From: Gracilaria gracilis | Lineage: Eukaryota; Rhodophyta; Florideophyceae; Gracilariales; Gracilariaceae | DNA: 64,000 nt | Direction: 5' to 3' | Assembly (NCBI GenBank): GCA_030374805.1 | Contig: JARGSG010000032.1 | Coordinates: forward strand, 248,001 to 312,000 | In this document: piece by piece, positions 55,821 through 64,000 of the stretch | Position numbering within the stretch: position 1 is the stretch's first letter | Layout: every line of letters begins with the position of its first letter | Notes under the pieces: generated by a model | Told to the model about the DNA's origin: nothing | Seen by the model: only the letters and a program-made list of their open reading frames with translations | Database searches by the model: none | Position numbers and translations under genes: made by a program

Positions 55821-57313
55821 TTCTGACGGTTAGCGGAAAGTGGTTCAGTCCTGAAACTGAGTTGAAAAGGCGGCCCCGCAATAGTGCAACTTTAAGTATT
55901 TCCATCCTCAAAGTAGTGCCACCTTTCCTCAAGTGGCACCCCTACACGTGTAGAGGAGGGCAAGGCGCATGGAGGGTGGGAGCGGGTGGGAAGAAATGAA
56001 GAGGGAGGCGTATCCGAATAGGGGAATTTTCGGTATAGACGCATGCAGCTTCTTTTTCGTATTTGGCGTGCGTGATTACATCAATCTTCCCGCAACACCA
56101 TGTTTCATACCATTCCATATTAAGGCCGGTCTCACATTGCATTTCATCCAAAAGCGCATGCCACTCACTCTCGGGAAGCAAGTGGAGGTAGCCCGACTAC
56201 TATGCACCAAACGGCGTCTAGCATTATGGAAAAGTTTTCCATTTCTCGCTGAAAAGGCACAAATATCAAGCAAAAACCGGAGGATTTGGTACAGCACGCA
56301 CCAAAGAACCTCAAGTTTTTGGATGTAAATACCCTACGAAAGCCACGTTTTCTAAGAGTCGAGCGAACATTTTTAGAAAATTTGGGATTCGCAAGGTCCC
56401 TCAAACTCCATGTCACTATGGAAACTTTAAAACAAACTGCATTAATATTCAAAGATTCCCTTCTCAAAACAGACTTTCGCACATCAGAGAAACTAACTTT
56501 GGGTACATTTTGCGAATGAAATGGTTGGATATGCAAGTTCGTGAGGCGTTTCGCGCTTTGTTTTGTTTCTCTCTCTGGGAAAGCGGGAAGTGCTATCGCT
56601 CAGGCGGTCGCTGCTGAAATGTCCTCTCGACGCAAAAGGGTGAAAGTCTAAAGCCCACAGTGCATATTCAATGTGGATGTGACTGGTATATTTTTCAAGA
56701 TTTTTCCTCGTCGCACCTATCTTTCCCTGCATGAAGACCAAAAATTATGCTCGGAGAACCAAGGCAATGATGGCGAAGGGTCGAAGCATTGCCAATGTGT
56801 GCACTAAGGCAAATGGATCCGCAAAGCTACCCATGGCTATCATCGTGACAACCAAGAAACCAAGGTGCTTCATGTGCGGGGCCCCAGCGGTTCCGTACCG
56901 TACTTTAGTCAAAAAACGCGTGGTCTTCTTCTCTAACGTTTAAAACGTGGTTTCTGGAGGTTTTCGTACCATTTGTAAAAACGCTAACATCGGAATAGTG
57001 TGTGCTGCTGATGGACAACTGTTGACCCTATGAAACCGATCTGTATGATGTTCGTGGTCTGGTTACTATGGTGATTTAGCCACCCTATTGTACTTCAATA
57101 TATCAGTAGATGGATTTAGGAATCATTGCAGCATTGAAGGCACGATAAAGAGAATCAGTGCTTCGAGAAATTCTCCAAGATCTTGATACAAGTCAAGTTC
57201 TGCGTAATAATTGCACTGCAAAACGAGGTATGCGTGGCCTCTAAGAAATATTCGACGCCCACATGCTTGATTTCAACCACCTTGTTAAGTGGAGCTAGGA
57301 TGAAGTGAGTCAA
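55821..57313. other. Intergenic stretch without recognised features
   Basis: Short frames with no domain. No RNA gene seen. Confidence 0.4.
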
Positions 57314-57904
57314 ATGACCATCAAAAGATGCAGAAGGAAGGCCAAGGTTTTGCCTGCGCCGTATGAGCCAGAACTTAATTATGTGAAGAGCAAGATGTCG
57401 CAAAGCGAAGAGCAAAAGAAATTTGTAGAGAGCATAACTGAAAGTTTGATGAACTTGAAGCTTGATGTCGGTAATGAATATTTAATCGCAGAGGAGATTG
57501 GCGGCCCACCAGAGAAGGAGAGCATTGTACGTTTGCTCAATATCGAAGAAGTGCAGAAGGTGAAGGAGCCTATTGTGAAATATTTAATTTCAGAAGTAGA
57601 GGTCGTTGAAGATGATGATGGAAGAAAAAATGTTCGAAAGGACGACAGCGTTGATGACCATAATACTTTTGTTCCGTTGCCACCAATTAACTCTCTATAC
57701 TCCTATTTTTGTGACCTGAAGCAGCCCGCACTTGCTTTAGCTCACCCGTCCCGTGCATTTGCCATTTTACAAAGCCAATGCTGTCGATGTGCTTCGCCAC
57801 GATTCCATCCCCAACGTATCTCTCGACCTCATTGCCTCCCTGCCGCACCAGACCACCCACTAATGGCGTGCCACCCTCAAAGAAGCGCTCGCGCCCCATC
57901 CTGA
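57314..57904 (+). CDS. Hypothetical acidic protein fused to a HemW remnant in another frame
   Basis: From an ATG at 57314 (MTIKRCRRKAKV) or 57395 (MSQSEEQKKF) the frame is helical and Glu/Lys-rich for about 115 codons (VESITESLMNLKLDVGNEYL, VKEPIVKYLISEVEVVEDDD). After about 57740 it merely overlaps the HemW-like sequence out of frame and becomes Pro/His/Arg-rich. I do not recognise the first part. The end of the real protein is probably lost. Confidence 0.35.
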   Translation: MTIKRCRRKAKVLPAPYEPELNYVKSKMSQSEEQKKFVESITESLMNLKLDVGNEYLIAEEIGGPPEKESIVRLLNIEEVQKVKEPIVKYLISEVEVVEDDDGRKNVRKDDSVDDHNTFVPLPPINSLYSYFCDLKQPALALAHPSRAFAILQSQCCRCASPRFHPQRISRPHCLPAAPDHPLMACHPQRSARAPS

Positions 57905-58560
57905 CCATATTTCAGTTTATGCGTTCACTCTCGAACCAGGCACATCTTTTGGGCGCCACTGTTAGTCTGGCGCCCATCATTTACCGCACGATAAAATCTC
58001 GGTCCAGATGCTCTTCGATGTGTTCGAAACGTTCTCCAACGCCGGCTGTAATACTTACGACGTTAGCAACCTTGCCAAAGTACCCCCGCAGCGCGACTTT
58101 TGATCACGCCAAAACCTTGTGTACTGGAACAAACAGTCCTTCTTCGCGTTCGGATTGGAAGCTACCAATCTCATCGAACGCGTTCGCTTCGCCAGGCCTC
58201 GCCTCTTAGGTCAGTATCGGGAGTATGTTAATAGGCTGCAAGGTTTTACCGAAAGCTCATCCACCCTAGAAGAACAGCAGTATCTGCGACACTCCACATT
58301 TCTGGGTGTTCGTGTACAGACTCAGGGTGAATGAATGGAATACATCTAATCAACAAATTCCGTTTCATATTTGATTTCGTCAACTTTCATCATCTTACAG
58401 CCACCTTTGAGCCCGAGACGGAGAAGTACCTTAGAAATGCAGTGCAACAATGTAGTAATCTTGTGGACGAAAAACTTTTCGTCTTCGAATTTTTCGGTGC
58501 AAGGTTGATATCGTGCGCTTCAGCGGGAAAATTGCCTTGTCTGAGAACTCTATTATAGCT
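57748..58560 (+). pseudogene. HemW/HemN-like radical-SAM protein, 5'-truncated
   Basis: In one frame from about 57748: NAVDVLRHDSIPNVSLDLIA, then SLPHQT, ALAPHPDHISVYAFTLEPG, NTYDVSNLAK and NLVYWNKQSFFAFGLEA. This is the order of the C-terminal half of HemW, a heme chaperone related to oxygen-independent coproporphyrinogen oxidase. The N-terminal radical-SAM Cys motif is absent, so the copy is truncated. In-frame stops: TAA 57861 (before WRATL, where Gln would fit), TAG 57963 and TGA 58101. A frameshift near 58330 leads into a weak C-terminal part ending at 58560. No introns are seen, so a truncated retrocopy is possible. Confidence 0.65.
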
Positions 58561-59817
58561 GACTTTTTCTGGCATGTCATATGGAAGCACGTTGAATCTC
58601 AGAGTACAGAACAAAAATCCCTAAGAGCTCCATCGTGAGACATCTCTCACGTTTCGGTGCAGATTACTTGTTACCACATGTATAACATTTTGTCGTTACG
58701 AATGCGAAACATACAGACTCGTCACTTTTTGATCGGGTCGTTACTGGTTCAATGCAGATGCTGCTGACGTCGACAGGTCGTTCTAAGTGTGAGGCTATAT
58801 CTCCAGGGGCATACTACATGATTACAAGGGTAGTTTTTTTCCAGAACGTTCAAAAATACTGTGGTCTGGTTTTACTGTCGTTTTCAATTCGAATCAGAGC
58901 GTGGATCTGCTTGCTTAGCACGTAAAAATATGTTTCACATTTTGGTGTGTACTGTTCTAAAGGTGTCAAATTCATCCTCCTAAACATGCGAATGTGCCGC
59001 CTAATGTTTTTTTCTTCCATAGTGCAAAGATGCCAGAATAGTTCGTGAGAGACATTATCATTCTTATATCCAAATTGGTGCTGCTTTTTCGTTACTCCTG
59101 CATAGTTCTCCTTTCCAACCTCTTGAACTTTTACGTTATGATTGCATTACGTATCTGAATTTCACGTTTGCAATCAGCGACTTGCTATTTGCGATTCATT
59201 CTTTTTGAAGGGTTTTTCTCACCCTCGCATCCCTATCGAACGCCCATCTGCACCCTGCAGATCAAACAGGTAAGTCCACAGGAGTTTTGCATACACTAGA
59301 ATGCATCTCTATAAAGCTTGCATATTCATATCATGGTGCTTACTTCATTCTTGTCATGTGTCATATGCGCACACGAAAAAGTTGATCGTATGTTTTCGAC
59401 GAATAGCTTCCAATTGAACGCAGAGCTTCATAAACATATGGTACCCGTTTAAGAGAGGAGATCTAGAAGATCAAGAGGACAAAGGAGGCGAGGCTAAAAG
59501 ATGATAGGCAAGGTAGAAAGAGTCTCATATCAAAGCACTATATCGAGCCAAGGCAGAGATGGTGGCAAAGAGGCAGCGGATTATGCTGCTTACCAAACTA
59601 TCTCAAAGATTCTAATCCATCATTCATGATATGAAAGAAAAAACAAATCTTTGAACAGAAAGCGATTGGAGCTCCAAGAAAAGTACATCTACCCCTCCCT
59701 CCGGGACTTGGTTTTCAGTGAAGCCATTAGAGAAGGTTCAGTGTCCGAGTACCAAGCCAATAAGACTGTGGATTGAAAGTCGGCTACGTGGATTGCCGAA
59801 CGTTAGAATCAACTCCA
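58561..59817. other. Intergenic stretch
   Basis: AT-rich. A plus-strand stretch near 59500-59770 looks weakly coding (LELQEKYIYPSLRDLVFSEA) but is broken and unrecognised. Confidence 0.35.
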
Positions 59818-61297
59818 TCATGCTTTGCAGATTGTTGTTGCTGCAATGGAAGAATTGCTGACCACCTACGTTACATCCTTTCGAGGACGACCAAACCTTC
59901 TTTTCTTCGGTTCGTAAGGTCGAACCCGGCCTCCAATGCCCGCTCTCGGTTGATGGTTGCGCGGGTAGCTCCAACCCATTCCCCTTCTCTGGCTTTTTCT
60001 AGGAGCAGGTGTGGGTTCGATCTCTACCTCAAACTTTCAATGTTTTGGGGGTCTTCCCGGGCGTTTCTTCTTCTTATGCACTTCAACGGCCTCAGGCTCT
60101 TTTATTTCAACTCCTTCCGTTTCATCAACTTTTTGGTCGTATTCAGAGAACTCATAGGTATGGCCTTGCGCCTCAAACCCTTCTGTAAGAATGGACCGAG
60201 TAGCATCTCTAACCTTAACCGTCAATTATATGAAACGTTCCCACAGACCAGAGTCCTTTGAGTTATAAATGAAAGCGTTCATGGCAATTTGCACCATATC
60301 AGTATACAAGTCAACTGTGGACTCAATGGTACCTTCTTCCATGTTCTTCTTTAGAAGTTGCCAAGTCCGTTGGCTTATTTAACATCTCAAAATATTCAGA
60401 AGCGTCCATCTTCTGAACCGGTTGCTGACACGAAAAAAAATAAATATTCTCCCGTTGAAAGTTTTGCCCCAAAACAGCGCATTGAAGCATACGGTGATCA
60501 TCAGTATCTGGCATCTAATTTCTAGCATCAGCCTTCCATCAGTTAAGTTTGTAGGTTCTAGGCGAAAACCAGTGTGCCATGATTGTGAGATGACAATGTC
60601 ATCCCGAGTCGAATGTCTACGTGAACTTATACGTCTTTCCGTCTTCGTAGTGACATCCTCAAAACGTTCCCTCTGCCCCTCGCGACGTTCTTGGCTAATA
60701 TCTTTGGCGTGTGAAGTGCATGCGGGCACGTCACTCGTACAATCTTCATCTACTGTCTGCTTCACGGGTTTCTCTTGATTTCACTTACATTACTCTCTTC
60801 TTTTTCTTTCCCTTCTCACCATTTTTTGTTATTCTCCAGCTTTTGGCTGCGTTGTTCTCATCCAGTTCCATCTCGTCATCAGAGTCCGAGTCTCGAAATA
60901 CCGCTGCCATGTCTTTCTTTTGAAGATCTTTTGTAGGCAGAGCTCGCTTTGGTTGTCATTCAGATTTCTGCTGAGATGTCTTCTGGCCTGGGGTTTTCGG
61001 ATCACTCTTCGACATGGCTGGAGACTTACTTTCAGCCTTCTTCCCTTTCCCACCTTTGATAAGTTTCCTTTGATTCGGGTTTTCTGAGAGATTGCCCTTG
61101 GCCACGTCCTTATTCCGATCTTCTGTGATCTTGCCGACACCTTGCCGCCGCTCCTGCACCGAAACAGGTTTCTCCAACCTGCTTTTCTCTTCAGGATAAT
61201 TCGTTTTCCTTCGGTGACGTGAGGTTCGCCGAACGTAACGGGCGTATGCAGCGCTAGAGTTTTGTTGTTCCGCAGTGAGATAGTTTGACAAAAGCAT
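59818..61297 (-). pseudogene. Bromodomain and AT-hook protein, broken
   Basis: The ATG at 61297 opens MLLSNYLTAEQQNSSAAYAR, followed by a Lys-rich region. TGA at 60956 is followed in frame by an acidic stretch (FRDSDSDDEMELDENNAAKS). The consensus GTAAGT near 60790 may mark an intron. The bromodomain lies near 60440-60240: PVQKMDASEYFEMLNKPTDL, then after a frameshift near 60350 VDLYTDMVQIAMNAFIYNSK, with the acetyl-lysine Asn in IYNSKD. TAA at 60226 falls where Gln fits (ERFI-LTVKV). Two AT-hooks follow, RPGRPPK and RFGRPRK, separated by TGA at 60037. TAG at 59866 comes after the second. Bromodomain plus AT-hooks indicates a chromatin reader. Confidence 0.7.
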
Positions 61298-63169
61298 TGG
61301 TTCTGTTTTATGTGCGTTCCTAAATCTGAATGACTGCTGTTTTCTAATTTAAAACGATCCCTAGGTGTCTACCGAAAAGAGACTCGCTCTCGGCGGCGCA
61401 AGTAGTTCCCAGTGAGTGAATTCGATGTGGGTCGCTTCTGTGACGTGAAGGGTGTTAATGGTGTGGTACTCAAAGAAAGAACTTTGCGTACGAACTGAAA
61501 GAAGCATTTTGCATCACAAGTAGAGACCTCTTCTGTAAAAAGCCGATTTTTGTATGAACAATCTATTGTCCCAAAGGTATTACACATCTGAAGGCCCTTC
61601 AGTGAAGGATGTTGAGCACCTCACGCGCGCGGCGATGGTTTTCTATAACGTGCAATACACTACGATAGCGCCAGGCCCAACGCGACGAGCCTCGTGCCCA
61701 CGCGGTGGGCACTAGCTTCGGTAGTCACCTGAGCAGCAGAAAGGATACGAGAACCTACACGAAGGTGAACCACAGCTTGATTAGCAGAAGTGGCGCAGCG
61801 CACTAACCGAACGCAGCTGCGTCAGAGACGTGTTTCGCACCACAATAAAAGACAACTTCATCTAAGGCAGATACCTATACCTAGCACAATGGGCCCCTGT
61901 AACTCCCATGCGAACTCAATCGACGCAAAAGAGGTCTTAGGAGTAAAGCAATAGCGCATATGGGCAGCCGCTACACATGACGCACATGACCGCAGTCTTT
62001 ATATACTTCTTCTGCACCTCCAAATACCAATTACAGGGAGCATTGCCTATAGGTGTTCTGTTCAAGCTCTTATGACTTTCAAAATTGTAACGTGTACTCT
62101 CTTCACATTCCGTACACATGCAGGATCCCTAATAGGGCTCTTCATAGAATAAACTCAACCTCGTTCGAGGCCCTGACTGGATCGCCTGCGCGACGTTCAT
62201 AACTCTTCCGGGGGGTCACCACGTACGGTTTCGTTCATTTCATTCGCAAGGAATTCCTCAGGTACACTGATCTGACATTGTCCTGTCTTCGGACTACTAT
62301 TCTATATTGCAGGTGTCTGCTCACAAATGTCTGGATAGTCTTTTCGCCTTTGTATAGAGTTTTGCCGTGTGGGGCTAGTACAAAATACCGTCTCTGTTTT
62401 CCTCTCTTTCGTTTGCCACCGTCGGGTCGACTCGGTGCTTGTCGTATGATCCATCTGGTTCTCTCTTGGGGTTCTTCTTTTTTCCGTCCATCTTACGAGG
62501 CTCCATGGACACGTCACGTTCCATCCTTCCGACTTCTATTTGGAAACTTCCACCCACCTCCGTAATTTTTTTCCGAAATACGGTGGGTCTTACACCCCGA
62601 TCCATCCGTACACGGAGGGCAAGCCCGCTGCGTCTACCTCCGCATGGAACAAGGACTCGGCCACCTTTAGTATCGATTCCCCAGTTTGGGTTTTGCACCA
62701 CAGCATATGATTGATTAATGGACGGTGACGATCGCTTCGATCAGTTGGGGTCCACCACCGAAACTCTCAAAAGCGAGACAAGAGTTCCAATGAGCATTAC
62801 AGCATTTTTCTTATATTCCAAACGCGCACGCTCTTATAAAGTCAATGTGTATGGCAGGGGAATCTGTAGTTGGCGTCATTACGAATAAGCGCAGAGTTAT
62901 CCTGCGACTTGTAGGGCACCAAATGTCCTACAAACAGAAGCGAGCACTTCTTCATCCCATCACACAGTCAACCACACTAAGAAAAGGGGAAGTAAGGGGA
63001 GAGTGTCGTCTGAGGAATTCAATATGCGTACTCAAACGGAGAGCTGAACGAAAGTTCGTTTTGTTTTGACCAAATATCTATCAGCGGGACGGCACGGCGG
63101 ATATACAACGCTTTCCTGCATTCCGTGCAGAAGGGACTTCCATGTAAATTGCTTGATATCCCCACCCCT
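61298..63169. other. Intergenic stretch with one unassigned frame
   Basis: A minus-strand frame at 62375-62701 (NPNWGIDTKGGRVLVPCGG) is moderately protein-like but matches nothing I know. Nothing else seen apart from the hairpin at 61694. Confidence 0.35.
61694..61712. other. Short perfect hairpin
   Basis: GTGCCCAC and GTGGGCAC flank GCG. A GC-rich 8-base stem in an otherwise unremarkable region. Confidence 0.5.
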
Positions 63170-63440
63170 ATAAACATCCTGCCAGGCCAAAATATGGCCA
63201 AAATATGGCCGTCATTACTCTGGGAAAAGGCCTTAATTTTTATATCTAAATTATGACGAAAAAATGGCCAAATGATGCCAATTTTGTGCCTTTTATCGTA
63301 TGCCGAAAAAAGGCCGGCTAACAGAGGACAACTTTGGTACCAAAGTAGTACGAAATACTCTGTTCCTGAACGGACTATATGTGGCCCAGTGGCAACCAAA
63401 AACGGTCTGTATATGTCCTCAATAAGAACCAAAGTGTGCC
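63170..63440. repeat. Dispersed non-coding repeat C, copy 2
   Basis: Repeated ATGGCC/GGCC/GTCC motifs in AT-rich DNA. GTGCCTTTTATCGTATGCC, then CTAACAGAGG and GGTACCAAAGT line up with the copy at 34291. Similar motifs continue weakly to about 63660. Confidence 0.4.
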
Positions 63441-64000
63441 AGTAGTAGATCGCAAATTGTCCTAAATCAGCATGTAGTGCTGCCTATTTGTGTACACGAT
63501 CATGTCCAAAATAGTACGGATACTGGTGTACGATATACCTTCCTGACATGGCCGAGGAGAGACCCCTCCATCGGGACATTATGTGTCCCAATTCTTTACG
63601 ATAAATGGCCAAAGAGTTACCATGGAGCAGCCCATACATAGGCGATAGAAGTAGCAATGGGCCTTTATTACGCCCATTAGCGTCTCAATGGCGGCATAAA
63701 GTCGAGCTAAGAAGGACTGCTTGGTACAAAGCAAGACAGTATCAATTGTTTACGTAGAAACACCTTCCTTGAAGGACTCTTTCTTTTCACGACATCTTAC
63801 CTGGAGCCTTGTCATGGTCGTATGATACAACTCGTATCTCTATCGAGAAAAACGTACAGAAACAACCAAACAATCAGCACCACAGTAATAGATCCATGAC
63901 GATGTAAAAGAAGATTGTGAACGGTTGTGGGGGAAACAGAGTTCAAGACGCATGAGAAACCGCAACGCATATCTTTGGAAAGAGTTAGAATTAGAATGTT
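63441..64000. other. Right edge of window, no recognised gene
   Basis: No domain-bearing frame or RNA gene seen. Confidence 0.35.

Noticed and set aside
60005-60030. GGGTTCGATCTCTACC as a tRNA T-arm
   Set aside because: No acceptor or anticodon arm can be folded around it, and it lies in the minus-strand AT-hook coding region.
1429-61297. A variant nuclear code with TAA/TAG as Gln and TGA as Trp
   Set aside because: The FkbM gene (7 Gln), the glycosyltransferase (about a dozen Gln) and the first 620 codons of the CACTA-like transposase use only CAA/CAG and TGG and contain no internal stops. The WD40 gene has one TAA among many normal Gln codons. Decay explains the pattern with standard code.
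1-64000. CRISPR arrays, bacterial operons or prophage
   Set aside because: No regularly spaced identical repeats with unique spacers, no ribosome-binding-site pattern, and all recognisable genes and elements are eukaryotic.

Overview
This window is eukaryotic nuclear DNA. It is rich in mobile elements and poor in intact genes. The genes seen are of eukaryotic type (bromodomain proteins, LisH/CTLH-WD40 protein, hAT, Copia, DIRS-like and CACTA-like elements) and are mostly intronless or intron-poor. A short-chain dehydrogenase of the chlorophyll(ide) b reductase NOL/NYC1 type points to a photosynthetic lineage. My best guess is a red alga or another algal protist, but the sequence does not settle this. 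Base composition is patchy: GC-rich islands carry host-type genes (about 0.1-2.1 kb, 41.3-46.4 kb), and AT-rich stretches hold little (6.7-8.8, 47-57 kb).

Layout. 0.4-3.4 kb: a head-to-head pair of bromodomain genes, the plus-strand one broken by four in-frame stops. 3.5-5.3 kb: a broken SAP-like gene. 6.0-6.7 kb: an intact membrane-anchored FkbM-type methyltransferase. 8.8-15.2 kb: a complete 6.35 kb Copia element with near-identical 205 bp LTRs and a pol broken by two Trp-to-TGA stops and a poly-C frameshift. 15.6-20.6 kb: a decayed DIRS-like element with the tyrosine recombinase first. 21.5-26.4 kb: an unidentified gene on the minus strand, cut by an old Copia element and carrying 17 in-frame stops with no frameshift in the parts I followed. 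28.1-29.3 kb: remnant of a Copia of another lineage. 30.7-34.3 kb: an hAT transposon with a perfect 8 bp target duplication. 35.4-36.4 kb: unknown broken gene. 36.9-41.3 kb: minisatellite and a CACTA/Plavaka-like transposase. 42.0-43.35 kb: NOL-like dehydrogenase split in its dinucleotide-binding loop by a 433 bp foldback MITE. 44.5-46.1 kb: broken WD40 gene. 48.0-49.7 kb: unknown broken gene. 51.8-53.1 kb: intact glycosyltransferase. 57.7-58.6 kb: truncated HemW-like pseudogene. 59.8-61.3 kb: a third bromodomain gene, with AT-hooks, also broken.

The unifying observation is how the genes are broken. In host-type genes and transposons alike, premature stops sit where Gln, Trp or Arg is expected (CAA, CAG, TGG, CGA changed by one C-to-T or G-to-A step). 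Several of the frameshifts sit in or next to homopolymer runs. The two intact genes (FkbM, glycosyltransferase) use CAA/CAG/TGG normally and have no internal stops, so a variant code is unlikely. Transition-driven decay, by RIP-like hypermutation or cytosine deamination, fits better. The two intact genes both act on glycans and lie in AT-rich islands, so they may be recent or horizontally acquired.
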